Assembly: GCA_964482205.1 (NCBI GenBank) | Contig: CAYZWI010000007.1 | Coordinates: 62,001 to 126,000, forward strand | Direction: 5' to 3' | From: JAZDGX01 sp964482205 | Lineage (GTDB): Bacteria; Eisenbacteria; RBG-16-71-46; CAIMUX01; WJJG01 | DNA: 64,000 bases | Translations under genes and position numbers: made by a program | In this document: positions 43,625 to 52,013 of the stretch, piece after piece | Layout: the number at the start of each line of letters is the position of its first letter | Position numbering within the stretch: position 1 is the first letter of the stretch | Notes under the pieces: model-generated | Database searches by the model: none | Told to the model about the DNA's origin: nothing | The model's input: only the letters and a program-made list of their open reading frames with translations

Positions 43625-44494
43625 ATGCACTTGCCGCGCGCAGCACTCAAGCGCCTGTACTGGATCGACGCATCCCTGCAACGCGAGGAATGTCTCAGCG
43701 CGCAAGCTCTGGCCGCTCAAATCGGCGTGGTGAGGAGCACGGTTCACCGCGACATCGCCCGCTTGAGCTCGGTCTACAAAGGGCCCGTCATTTTCGACGC
43801 GAGCTTGAGGGGTTTTCGCTACGGCCATCCGTTCGTTCCTCAGTTGCCGGACCTTCCCGTAGCCGACGCGCTCGAACTCGGCAGGGCCTTGGCACGACAG
43901 GGCTCCTTGCAGGGCACCGCGTTCGAGGCGATGGCGCGACGCTTGTTCGAACCCCTCGCGGGACTGTTGCGCTCCGCCGGAGAAGCGAAATCGGAAGCCG
44001 AAACACCGGAAGCGGGCAAGCCGGGCAAAGTTCCCCACCCTCGTCCCACAGCCTCCGCGCCGGTTTCCTCGCGCCTGGGAGAGCGGGTGCGCCCCGGCTG
44101 CCAGCGTCTCGAGGAAGCGGTGGTCGTGCGCATCCGCTTCGATGCGGCCGCCGCGCAGCCGCTGCTCTCCGAACGCTTCCTGCGCCGCGAGCAGGCCCAA
44201 TTCCTGACCGATGGGGGCATGGAGGCGACGGTGGAGACGCGCGACCTCGACGCCTTGCTCCTCGATCTCCTGCGCTGGGCGCCCCACTTCGAAATCGCCC
44301 ATCCCGCCTGGGTCCGGCGCCGCCTTCCGACGCTTCTGCGGACGCTGCTGCGCCATTGGGAGGCGAGTCCCGGGCGCGCATCCGCGGGGCGCAGGAAGCG
44401 CAAGGCGTCGCCGGATGCGCGCAAGCGAGCGCCTCGCCAAAAGCCGAGGCCGGCCGACAAGACCCGGCAGACACGGATGAACGGGATCGCCTGA
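43625..44494 (+). CDS. WYL-family-like HTH regulator lacking the WYL core
   Basis: The product has 289 residues. A DeoR/HTH_11-type winged helix is near 8-55 (RLYWIDASLQREECLSAQALAAQIGVVRSTVHRDIARLSS). The C-terminal WCX dimerisation/ligand extension is near 165-255 (EEAVVVRIRFDAAAAQPLL, GGMEATVETRDLDALLLDLLRWAPHFEIAHPAWVRRRL). The WYL beta-barrel that normally sits between is replaced by about 45 residues rich in P, A, S and E. A strongly basic tail (KRKASPDARKRAP) may bind nucleic acid. The ATG has AAGGGGGA upstream. It converges with rtcA, 37 nt away. Target genes are unknown. Confidence 0.7.
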   Translation: MHLPRAALKRLYWIDASLQREECLSAQALAAQIGVVRSTVHRDIARLSSVYKGPVIFDASLRGFRYGHPFVPQLPDLPVADALELGRALARQGSLQGTAFEAMARRLFEPLAGLLRSAGEAKSEAETPEAGKPGKVPHPRPTASAPVSSRLGERVRPGCQRLEEAVVVRIRFDAAAAQPLLSERFLRREQAQFLTDGGMEATVETRDLDALLLDLLRWAPHFEIAHPAWVRRRLPTLLRTLLRHWEASPGRASAGRRKRKASPDARKRAPRQKPRPADKTRQTRMNGIA

Positions 44495-44531
44495 CGCGCT
44501 GGCTTCGCTCCGGCCATCCCCGCGCTCCGTA

Positions 44532-45608
44532 TCAAACGGGCGGCGGAGAGACAATCTTCACCTCGCCCTCTTCTCGAATCTCCACCCACGGTCCGAGCAT
44601 GTGCTGCACGAGATCCGCATTGCTGGCCAGATGTCCGCTCACCCGACTCGTGCGAAAACGCAGCGCGCTTCCCGCCACCAGCGCGGGAACGAGCAGTTGA
44701 TCCGCCAGGCGCGCATCCACGCTCGCGTCGCTTTCCAGGAACGGAATCGCCTCGGCGACCGCCTCGTCCGCGACGGCTTCCGCGGGCTTTCCGCGCGCTC
44801 CCAGTCCGGTGAAGCCGCCCTCCAGTAACTCTTCCCCATCCGCTCGAAACGAGCCTGGATTGCGCTGGGTCGCATGCAGAAAGAGACATGCGCCCGGGGG
44901 CCCCTTTTCTTCGATGACCCATTCATCGTCGAGGCGCCATCCCGCCGCTTTCAGGCGATCGTGCGCGCGCGCGAGCATGCGGTGGGCAATCGAGAGGGAA
45001 AGGCCGCCGGAAACGAGCGCGGTCGCCTGCAAGAGAATCCCCTCTCTCGGCGGACGGCGCCAGTGCATCTCGGAAGGCCGGTCGGTCCTTCCCGCGCGCA
45101 GGGCGAGAAGTCCTCCGCCGCGCGGATAGAAGCCCAACCGTTCGACGCGCACATCGAGCGAGAAGCCCAGGCGCGCGACGGCCCGCGCGAAGACGAGCCG
45201 CAGGTAATCGGCGGGCGGCGACCAAGGCACATGCGTCCCTCCCATGATCCGCACGGTCGCGTCGCCCGCGGCCCACAAGGGAGGCAGCAGCGTTTGCGCC
45301 ACGAGCGTCGCGGCTCCCGCCGTGCCAATCGAGAAGAAGTAATCGCCGCCACGGGTCATCGAAGGCACGAAGAGGAGCTCGGACGAGCCGCGCTCGGCGC
45401 CTTGCACGGAAGCGCCGCAGATCTGCGCCGTCGCATGCACGGCGGCGACATGCTGGGCCTTCAATCCGCGCTCCTTGCGGTTCGCGCGGATGCGCGTCAT
45501 GTGAAACGGAATCCCGCGCCACGCCGAGATCGAGAGCGCGCTGCGCAGCAGTTGCCCGCCGCCCTCTCCCCGGCTGCCGTCCATCTCGATCGGTTCCCGC
45601 TCCGGCAT
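44532..45608 (-). CDS. rtcA: RNA 3'-terminal phosphate cyclase RtcA
   Basis: ATP-dependent enzyme converting RNA 3'-phosphate to 2',3'-cyclic phosphate, 358 residues. N-terminal IEMDGSRGEGGGQLLRSALSIS is the family hallmark. IRANRKERGLKAQHVAAV, ADYLRLVFARAVARLGF, FYPRGGG, GARGKPAEAVADEAV and DARLADQLLVPALV follow. Near the end, SGHLASNADLVQH supplies the His (about residue 326) that aligns, by memory, with the nucleophile of E. coli RtcA. AGGAGA precedes the ATG. No rtcB or sigma-54 RtcR gene is adjacent; instead the neighbours are the WYL-like regulator (convergent) and ispG (divergent, about 100 nt). Confidence 0.93.
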   Translation of the reverse strand: MPEREPIEMDGSRGEGGGQLLRSALSISAWRGIPFHMTRIRANRKERGLKAQHVAAVHATAQICGASVQGAERGSSELLFVPSMTRGGDYFFSIGTAGAATLVAQTLLPPLWAAGDATVRIMGGTHVPWSPPADYLRLVFARAVARLGFSLDVRVERLGFYPRGGGLLALRAGRTDRPSEMHWRRPPREGILLQATALVSGGLSLSIAHRMLARAHDRLKAAGWRLDDEWVIEEKGPPGACLFLHATQRNPGSFRADGEELLEGGFTGLGARGKPAEAVADEAVAEAIPFLESDASVDARLADQLLVPALVAGSALRFRTSRVSGHLASNADLVQHMLGPWVEIREEGEVKIVSPPPV

Positions 45609-45711
45609 GGCATTTCTCCTGCGTGGCGCGCATCCGGCTGCTATGCTCCTTCCGTTGCACGATCGCTGCGGACGCCGCGCCCCTCGTGCCCTGGCGCGGC
45701 CTGAGGATGGC

Positions 45712-47922
45712 ATGGAAGCATCGCGTCGCGAAAGCCGTCCCGTGAGGGTGGGAGAAGTCACGATCGGAGGCGGTTGGCCGATCGTCATCCAGTCGATGAC
45801 CACCACTTCGCCGGAAGATGTCGAAGGCAGCTTGCGCCAGATCGCATCGCTCGCGGCGCAGGGCTGCGCGCTCGTTCGCCTCGCCGTCCCCACGCCGCGC
45901 TCGCTGGAAGGGCTCGCCCGCCTGCGCGCGCGCCTCCGCGAGCAACGCCTGCCGGTCGCGCTCGTCGCCGATGTCCACTTCCAGCCGAGGCTCGCGCTGG
46001 AAGCGAGCGCGTTCGTGGAGAAGGTGCGCATCAATCCGGGCAACTTCGCGGCGAGCCTCGCCGAGGCCGACCGCGAGCTCGCCCGGTTGTTGCCCTGCCT
46101 CGCCTCGCGCCGAGTGGCGCTGCGCATCGGGGTCAACCACGGCTCCCTGCCGCCCTTCCTGGTCGAGATCCACGGCGCGGGCCCCGCGGGCATGGCCGAG
46201 ACCGCGATGGAGTATCTGCGCCTGTGCTGCGCGAGGAACTTCACCGAAGTGGTCGTCTCGCTCAAGGCTTCCGATCCCGCGATGATGGTGGCGGCCAATC
46301 GTCTTCTTGCGCACAGGATGAAAGCCGAAGCCATCTTCGCGCCCATCCATCTCGGGGTGACCGAAGCGGGCGAAGGCTGGGAGGGCGCTTGCCGGAGCGG
46401 CGTGGGAATCGGAGCGCTGTTGCTGGAGGGAATCGGAGACACGATTCGGGTCAGTCTGACCGGGGACCCCGCGCAGGAGATTCCGATTTGCCGCGCGCTT
46501 CTCGCGGGCGTCGAGCGCGCGGGTGGAATCGGCGCGCATGCGTCGGTGCGTGTTGCGGACGATCGACCGCGAGCGCGCGCCGCGCAGTGGAACGAGCTCG
46601 CCATCGGCGGGCCGCATCCTCCGCGAGTGGAAGCTTCCGCTCCGGCGCGCATGGCAGGCGCGTTCCGCTTCTCCGACCCCACAGCCGTTCCCACCTCGCC
46701 GCCACCTTCGGATCGTGCTGCGGGCGCCTCGCCCCCGCCATCGGATCGAGTTGCGTCCACCTCGCCGCCGCCTTCGAAGGCTTCGCCCGCTCGCGGCAGC
46801 GCCGTGGAGTCGCTGCTCGTCTCCTTGTCCGAGGAAGATCTCGAGCATGCCAGTCTCGCCGCTCTCGCGGAACGCTGGCGGGACGCGCGATCGCGCGGAT
46901 TGCCCGTGTGGCTGGAAATGCCGCTCGACCGTTGGGCGCATCTCTTCGGCGCGGCCGCGAGCGCGCAGGCGAAGGCGGCGTTGCCTCTCGCCAACGCCGA
47001 AGGAATCGCTCTGCGCATTCGCCTGGCAGACCTCGCCGGCGGGCCGCATGCGCCTGCGCGGAATTCGCAAGCGCGCGAGTTATGTGACGCGATGCGACAG
47101 GCGGGCTTCGCGCGGCGTCTTCGGTTGAACTTCGATCTTTCCACTGCAACGCCGGTCCGAGCGCAAGAGCAGGAAGATGCGTCCAGAGCGGACGACGAGA
47201 TGCCTCGCCCTCATTCCATGCGGGCCGATGAAGCGGCGGCTCAGGCGCAAGCGGCCATCGACTTCGCCGCCGTCTTCGGGCAAGCCGGGCTGGCGATCGA
47301 AGCGATCTCATGCGCCGGGCCGGGATCGAGCGCCGTGCTGCGCGCGATCGCGGGCGGGCCCGCCGCGGAAGCGACCCGCCCCCTCTTGGCCGCGCGCATG
47401 CCCGCCGATTCCTGGGAAGCGATCGTCTCGGTCGGGGCGCTGCTCCTCGACCGTTCGGTGGACTTGATCACGGTCCCGGTCGACGATCGGGCTTCGCCTG
47501 CGGCGCATTCCTTCTCCGGCGAGAACGCGTGCGATTCTTCGGCGAAGATCGCGCTCGCGGTCGACTTGCTCCACGCCACCCGGCGCAGGCTCGCGCGCGC
47601 GGAGTTCATCTCCTGCCCGGGCTGCGGCCGCGCGCCTCTCGATCTCGCTCCCACCGTCCGTCGCCTGAAGGCCCGCTTCGGCCACCTTCGCGATGTGAAG
47701 ATGGCGGTCATGGGTTGTTCCGTGAACGGACCGGGCGAGATGGCGGATGCGGATTACGGATATGTGGGCGCGGGCACGAATCGCGTCGATCTCTACGCGG
47801 GCGGACGAATCGTCGCGCGGCGCTTGACCCCCGAGCAAGCCGACGAGGCTCTCGCCGCGCTGCTGGCGGAACGAGGCGAACGCGGCGGATCCGAAAGCGA
47901 GCGCACTTCCCCCTCGTCATAG
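45712..47922 (+). CDS. ispG: 4-hydroxy-3-methylbut-2-en-1-yl diphosphate synthase, long (three-domain) IspG
   Basis: Iron-sulphur enzyme of the MEP isoprenoid pathway, 736 residues against about 370 for the short bacterial form. Domain A (about 10-285) has VQSMTTTSPEDVEGSLRQI-type start, LVADVHFQPRLALEA and VRINPGNF. An insert of about 300 residues (A* domain) follows and includes a Pro/Ser repeat. The C-terminal Fe-S domain has C635 and C638 (EFISCPGCGRAPLDL), C669 and E676 (MGCSVNGPGE). The long form is known from plants, Chlamydiae and Bacteroidetes-related phyla. The ATG at 45712 has GAGG upstream; starts at 45607 or 45643 are possible but give an unsupported extension. Confidence 0.93.
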   Translation: MEASRRESRPVRVGEVTIGGGWPIVIQSMTTTSPEDVEGSLRQIASLAAQGCALVRLAVPTPRSLEGLARLRARLREQRLPVALVADVHFQPRLALEASAFVEKVRINPGNFAASLAEADRELARLLPCLASRRVALRIGVNHGSLPPFLVEIHGAGPAGMAETAMEYLRLCCARNFTEVVVSLKASDPAMMVAANRLLAHRMKAEAIFAPIHLGVTEAGEGWEGACRSGVGIGALLLEGIGDTIRVSLTGDPAQEIPICRALLAGVERAGGIGAHASVRVADDRPRARAAQWNELAIGGPHPPRVEASAPARMAGAFRFSDPTAVPTSPPPSDRAAGASPPPSDRVASTSPPPSKASPARGSAVESLLVSLSEEDLEHASLAALAERWRDARSRGLPVWLEMPLDRWAHLFGAAASAQAKAALPLANAEGIALRIRLADLAGGPHAPARNSQARELCDAMRQAGFARRLRLNFDLSTATPVRAQEQEDASRADDEMPRPHSMRADEAAAQAQAAIDFAAVFGQAGLAIEAISCAGPGSSAVLRAIAGGPAAEATRPLLAARMPADSWEAIVSVGALLLDRSVDLITVPVDDRASPAAHSFSGENACDSSAKIALAVDLLHATRRRLARAEFISCPGCGRAPLDLAPTVRRLKARFGHLRDVKMAVMGCSVNGPGEMADADYGYVGAGTNRVDLYAGGRIVARRLTPEQADEALAALLAERGERGGSESERTSPSS
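46696..46782 (+). repeat. ispG: 33-nt tandem repeat inside ispG
   Basis: Two full units and part of a third encode SPPPSDRAAGA, SPPPSDRVAST and SPPPSKASP. Units are 33 nt, so the repeat is in frame and its copy number could vary without frameshift. It lies in the linker leading from the A domain into the insert. Confidence 0.7.
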
Positions 47923-48006
47923 CAGTCGACTGCGCGGGACGCCGCTCCCGAGAACGCCTCTCGCTTCCTGTCCGGCTGCCTCACGTCCTGTCCGGCTGCC
48001 CTCGCT

Positions 48007-48900
48007 TCACCTGCGCGCTTCGCGTATCGACCGCCTGACAGCCGCGGCCTGCACGAAGGTGTTGAAGATCCGCGCCATCGGCTCGCTCTCGGCGAGATCT
48101 TCCGGGTGAAATTGCACGCCGAGCAGAAACTCGCCCTTCTCGATTTCCGCTGCCATCCCGCCGGGCGGGAGCGGCCGCTCGATCGCTTCGACGATTCCAT
48201 CGGGCGCGCGCGCCGTCACGACGAATTCCGGGGCGATGCGATCGAGCGCCTGATGATGCAGGCTGTTCACCATCGCGCGCTCGCCGCCCAGAATGGCGTT
48301 CACGCGCGAGCCGGCCACGATTTCGATTTCGTGCGTCAGCTCGTCGCGCGGCCGCCCGGGATGGTGGGTGTGATCGATCGATCCGGGCCGCTCGAGCGCG
48401 ATGTCCTGCAGCAGCGAGCCTCCCCAGGCCGCGTTCAGCACTTGAATGCCGCGGCAGATGGCGAGGAGCGGCACCTTCGCCAGGCGGGCCGCTCGCAGCA
48501 ACGCCAGTTCCATCGCGTCCCGCTCGACATCGGGATCTTCGCTTCCCGCCCTGCGCGACTGCCCGAAGTGACGGGGATCGAGGTCTCCCCCTCCCGTCAG
48601 GCAAAGACCGTCGAGCCACCCGGCCGCGTGCGATGTCGTGAGGAAGACCTCCATCTCGTCCGGATCGCCGGGAACGAGAGCGACCGGCAGGCCTCCCGCC
48701 CGGCGGATCGCGGAAAAGTAGGTCCTCGTCATGCCGTAGCGCGGCATGTGGTCGTCCTTGACCGCGGCATCCACCATCAGCGTGACGCCGATTCTCGGCC
48801 GCAAATGCGGCGGAGTTGCGCCGGAACGGGCGGGGACGATCGCCCCGGGTCGCCCGGCATCCGTCGATCGGCCGTTTCCCGATTGGAGCATCCCAGGCAT
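48007..48900 (-). CDS. Class I glutamine amidotransferase-like hydrolase (peptidase C26, PuuD-like)
   Basis: The product has 297 residues. The nucleophile elbow LLAICRGIQVLNAAWGGSL contains the catalytic Cys. HHTHHPGRPRDELTHEI and SLHHQALDRIAPEFVV are family landmarks, and GVQFHPED provides the catalytic His and following acidic residue. This matches gamma-glutamyl-gamma-aminobutyrate hydrolase and relatives, which remove glutamate from gamma-glutamyl compounds. No other putrescine pathway genes are nearby, so the substrate is open. The first 35 residues are G/R/P-rich and may not be translated. Confidence 0.9.
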   Translation of the reverse strand: MPGMLQSGNGRSTDAGRPGAIVPARSGATPPHLRPRIGVTLMVDAAVKDDHMPRYGMTRTYFSAIRRAGGLPVALVPGDPDEMEVFLTTSHAAGWLDGLCLTGGGDLDPRHFGQSRRAGSEDPDVERDAMELALLRAARLAKVPLLAICRGIQVLNAAWGGSLLQDIALERPGSIDHTHHPGRPRDELTHEIEIVAGSRVNAILGGERAMVNSLHHQALDRIAPEFVVTARAPDGIVEAIERPLPPGGMAAEIEKGEFLLGVQFHPEDLAESEPMARIFNTFVQAAAVRRSIREARR

Positions 48901-48966
48901 CCTCGTGGTTCTTGACTTTCCGGAAGGGATCCTTCCGGGAAGCGCGCGTTGCCGTCAGGTCGAGAA

Positions 48967-48998
48967 GCCGTTCGAACGCGAGCCTTCCCGTTCGAACG
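48967..48998. promoter_or_regulatory. Tandem palindromes, possible operator
   Basis: CCGTTCGAACGC occurs at 48967-48978 and again at 48987-48998. Each copy contains the perfect palindrome GTTCGAAC, and their centres are 20 bp apart, which puts them on the same face of the helix. They lie in the divergent gap between the PuuD-like gene and the DUF4136 lipoprotein gene. A further hairpin with arms CCGGAAGG/CCTTCCGG is at 48920-48938, next to the start of the PuuD-like gene. Confidence 0.5.
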
Positions 48999-49098
48999 CA
49001 ACAACATGCTCGCACCGTTCTCGTCGAGACGCTAGTCTGAGACCATGCGAGTGCGAATGGGTTCCTCCGCCCGGAGGCGCCCCGAAAGGAGGACTACG

Positions 49099-49698
49099 AT
49101 GCGCCGGTCGAATCTGCTCGTCCATCGCGGCCGGGGGCCGATGATGCGCGGGGCCACCGCGCTGGTCGTGTTCGGCCTGACGCTGGCCGCGCTGGCAGGC
49201 TGCTCGCGAGTCTCGGTTCGCTCGATGGCGGATCCCGAGGCGGACTTCGGGCGTTTCGCCACGTTCGCCTTTCTTCCCGATGGAGGACGGCCGCCGGAGG
49301 ACGCGCCTCCCCCTCGCCATCTGTCCATTCTGAAGGACCCGCGATATCACGCGAGCCTTCAGGAGGCCATCGGCAGCGCGCTCATCGAACGAGGATTCGG
49401 CCCCGCGCGCGCCGAAGCGCAACCCGATCTCTGGATCGCTTACCACACGGTGATTCGCGATCAGGCGAACGTCATGCCCGCCTTGTATGGGGCCGGTTGG
49501 CGAGGGCGCGTGTACGTCGCCAGTCCCGGATATGTGCGCTGGTACAAAGAAGGCACGCTCGTGATCGACATCGTCGATGCGGCGGACGACCGCCTGGTGT
49601 GGCGAGGCGTAGGCGTGGGCGCGATGCGCGACATGCGGCCGGGCACGCCGATGAACGAGGCGGTCGAGGAAATCCTGGACGAGTTCCCGCCGGAATGA
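49099..49698 (+). CDS. DUF4136 family lipoprotein
   Basis: The product has 199 residues. The ATG at 49099 follows AAGGAGG at a 6-nt spacing. The signal sequence ends in LAALAGC, a standard lipobox. The DUF4136 pattern follows: FGRFATFAFLP, a short Pro-rich loop, LQEAIGSALIERGFG, AQPDLWIAYHTVIRD, a G/Y-rich loop, GTLVIDIVDAADDRLVWRGVGVG and the C-terminal MNEAVEEILDEFPP. This domain is widespread in envelope lipoproteins, with no known activity. The gene converges with the next lipoprotein gene across a hairpin-rich spacer. Confidence 0.9.
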   Translation: MRRSNLLVHRGRGPMMRGATALVVFGLTLAALAGCSRVSVRSMADPEADFGRFATFAFLPDGGRPPEDAPPPRHLSILKDPRYHASLQEAIGSALIERGFGPARAEAQPDLWIAYHTVIRDQANVMPALYGAGWRGRVYVASPGYVRWYKEGTLVIDIVDAADDRLVWRGVGVGAMRDMRPGTPMNEAVEEILDEFPPE

Positions 49699-49718
49699 TC
49701 ATCCACGCGCGGGACGAA

Positions 49719-49801
49719 AAGGGCGATGGCGCGCGCGCGGCTGTCCGCGTCCCATCGCCCTTCGCCACGGAAACCTGAGAAAGAGGGCCCGCCGGGCCCT
49801 C
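49719..49801. terminator. Pair of hairpins forming a bidirectional terminator region
   Basis: Hairpin 1 has AAGGGCGATGG (49719-49729) pairing with CCATCGCCCTT (49752-49762), with a further GC stem inside. Hairpin 2 has GAGGGCCC (49783-49790) pairing with GGGCCCTC (49794-49801) around a GCC loop; on the minus strand it is followed by TTTCTC. They lie between two convergent lipoprotein genes, so each may serve one of them. Confidence 0.6.
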
Positions 49802-49813
49802 GAACGCTCATCC

Positions 49814-51898
49814 TCACCCACGCCAGACGCGCACGACCGCATCCTGGGCTCCGCGCAGGTCCCCTTCCGAGAAGCGTTCGCCCGAGGAAGTCCGGTAATC
49901 GATCGCGACCGCCTCGGCCATCGAACCTTCCGATACATTCACGAGATTCAGGAAATAGACCGTGTTGCATCCATACATGCTCGCCTGCGGTTCGCCCTTG
50001 GCGCGCAAGGTGAGCCGCGCGGGAGGATCGGCGCGGGTATGCGCTTCGGCCGAGATCTCGGAGACCTTGCCGGTCTCCAGCGAATAGCCCAAGCGCAGCG
50101 AATCAATCACCCAGCAGCGGCCGGGGGCGCCGGGAGTCGAGCAAGGCAGGGTCAGCGGGGCTTCCAGTCGCACGCGTGAAGGCTCGAAGAGAAACCCCTG
50201 CGTCTTCAACATCGTCCCCGAGGTGAGCGTGCAGCGCACGTCCGCAACGCTGTCCTCGGGTTGGGCCGCGAACGAGAGATCGACATCGAGGCTGACCTTC
50301 TCGAGGCCATCCAGCGAAGCCCACGCGGACAGCCGGTCGAAATCCCTGGCACGATCGGTCTTCTGTTCGAAGGCGTAGCCGATGGCGAGCTCGAAAGTAT
50401 CGGCGGGCGCCTCGACGACGATCCGGCTGGGACCGGGAAAGATGTCCGTGATCCGGAAGGAACCGTCCGCCGCGGTCAACGCAACGCGTGGGCTCACATA
50501 CTCGCGACCGTTCACCATCACCCTGTCGCTCAGCCGCGCTCCCGGAATGAGAACCGATCCCGGTCCGACGAGCACGCCGTGCCCGGAGTAACTCCATCCG
50601 GTCGCGGCCGCGAAAAGCGGAAGACATCCATCACAGCCTCTGGATTCGAGCAAGGGATCGAGCGCATTCCACAGGCGATTCATGTCCGGCTTCGCGAGCC
50701 GCAGAATGGGAGCGAGATCTCCGTAGTCGAGGCCGAGGGCCGGCACGGTCGTCTGGTCGCCGCCCAGCGTGACGATCGTGGAATCGTTGCGGGTCAAGGC
50801 TTCGAAGAGCAGCACGCCGTATCCTTCCAGCGAGGGCACATCCAGGCGCGCCGGATCGACGGGCGAAGGAAAGAAGCCGCTCGGATCGTTCGGATCGCCC
50901 GCCCCTTCCACGGAACCGGCCAGCAAGTATTCGTGCCAGTGGGCGTAGTCCTCGATCAAACCCAGACGGTCGAATTGGAATGCGCCGATGCCCTTGTCGG
51001 GCAGCCGATGGCTCTCCAATTCCCGATACGCCCCGTCTCCCGCGAGGATGTGCATCGCGTAGTGTCCGATCTGATGCGCAATCCGCGAGCTCGTCGCCTG
51101 GGGAGCGATGCCGATGCGGGCCTGGGAGACGATTCGCCCCGACGGACAGAGACGAGCGAAGCCCGCGTAGTAGTTGCCGTCCGGATAGAAATGCGGAGGG
51201 AGCTCGTCGCGCATTCTCGTTTCCGCCTGAGTGCGCAACGGCTCGTCCAGCGAATCGAGCCAGGCGGCGAGGAACTGCCGCGCGAGCGCGATTGACGCGT
51301 GCAAGGCGAGCCCCTCTTCGGACGCCGCCGGAATCGTGATCAGCCAATGCGCGAAGCCCGCTTCGCATTCGCCGGCCTCGCGCTCTTGCGGCAGACCGAG
51401 CAGAAAGACGAGCGAATCGCCCGCCGTGGAGCGGATCGTGTCGGCGACGGGCAACGCATACCACATGTTGCGCACATGCGAATGCCACGATCCGGCCGGC
51501 TCTCCGTAGGTGAGCAGGCAGGCGGTCTCCTCTTCCGTGTACGGGACGCGGAGTCGCGCTTCCCCATCGCCTTCGTAGCGCACATACAGGCCCCGCCCTC
51601 CGGCGTGCCCGGTCGCCGGCCCCGCGAGGATCGCCCCGTAGGTCAGATGTCCGTGCGCAGGTTCGGGGAAGAGAACCGCGAGCGAATCGCCTTGCGGCTG
51701 GAAGACGCCGCCGGCGGGAAGATCGATCGCCAATCGCGTCGTGTCTCCGATGTCGAAGATCCCGTCGTCCGGCTCTTCGTTGCCGGTCGGCGAATCGTCC
51801 TCGCCGCAGCCCGCGAAGACGAGCAGCGCTGCTGCGATCATCGGCAGGATTCGCGCCGGGCCCGGCAGCCCCTTCCATTCATGCCACGAAATCCGCAT
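49814..51898 (-). CDS. Large lipoprotein with HQxGH motif, unknown family
   Basis: I do not recognise a named family. From the ATG at 51898 (AAGGAG about 10 nt upstream) the product has 694 residues. The signal sequence ends in LLVFAGC, a good lipobox. A beta-rich N-terminal part (about 30-190) lies ahead of a helical central part that contains SSRIAHQIGHYAMHIL near 270-286 and HWHEYLLAGSVEGAG near 330. The HQIGHYAMH pattern recalls zinc-peptidase HExxH with Gln in place of Glu. The C-terminal third looks like carboxypeptidase-regulatory or Ig-like sheets (ALTAADGSFRITDIFPGPSRIVVE). It may be a cell-surface peptidase relative that has lost catalysis. Confidence 0.65.
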   Translation of the reverse strand: MRISWHEWKGLPGPARILPMIAAALLVFAGCGEDDSPTGNEEPDDGIFDIGDTTRLAIDLPAGGVFQPQGDSLAVLFPEPAHGHLTYGAILAGPATGHAGGRGLYVRYEGDGEARLRVPYTEEETACLLTYGEPAGSWHSHVRNMWYALPVADTIRSTAGDSLVFLLGLPQEREAGECEAGFAHWLITIPAASEEGLALHASIALARQFLAAWLDSLDEPLRTQAETRMRDELPPHFYPDGNYYAGFARLCPSGRIVSQARIGIAPQATSSRIAHQIGHYAMHILAGDGAYRELESHRLPDKGIGAFQFDRLGLIEDYAHWHEYLLAGSVEGAGDPNDPSGFFPSPVDPARLDVPSLEGYGVLLFEALTRNDSTIVTLGGDQTTVPALGLDYGDLAPILRLAKPDMNRLWNALDPLLESRGCDGCLPLFAAATGWSYSGHGVLVGPGSVLIPGARLSDRVMVNGREYVSPRVALTAADGSFRITDIFPGPSRIVVEAPADTFELAIGYAFEQKTDRARDFDRLSAWASLDGLEKVSLDVDLSFAAQPEDSVADVRCTLTSGTMLKTQGFLFEPSRVRLEAPLTLPCSTPGAPGRCWVIDSLRLGYSLETGKVSEISAEAHTRADPPARLTLRAKGEPQASMYGCNTVYFLNLVNVSEGSMAEAVAIDYRTSSGERFSEGDLRGAQDAVVRVWRG

Positions 51899-52013
51899 TC
51901 CGATCAGGCTCCTTCCATGGCCGGCCATCCGCCTCGAGATCCGCGAACCACCCGCGCGGGTCGCAGCGCATCACACGCGCACGCGGCTCTCTTCTCCCCT
52001 CCTCCATTCGCGA

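Noticed and set aside
46696..46782. 33-nt repeats as a CRISPR array
   Set aside because: The units are contiguous with no unique spacers and are in frame inside ispG.
48967..48998. Twin GTTCGAAC sites as a LexA box
   Set aside because: Known LexA sites are CGAAC-N4-GTTCG or GTTC-N7-GTTC. The spacing and arrangement here do not fit, and no SOS gene is adjacent.
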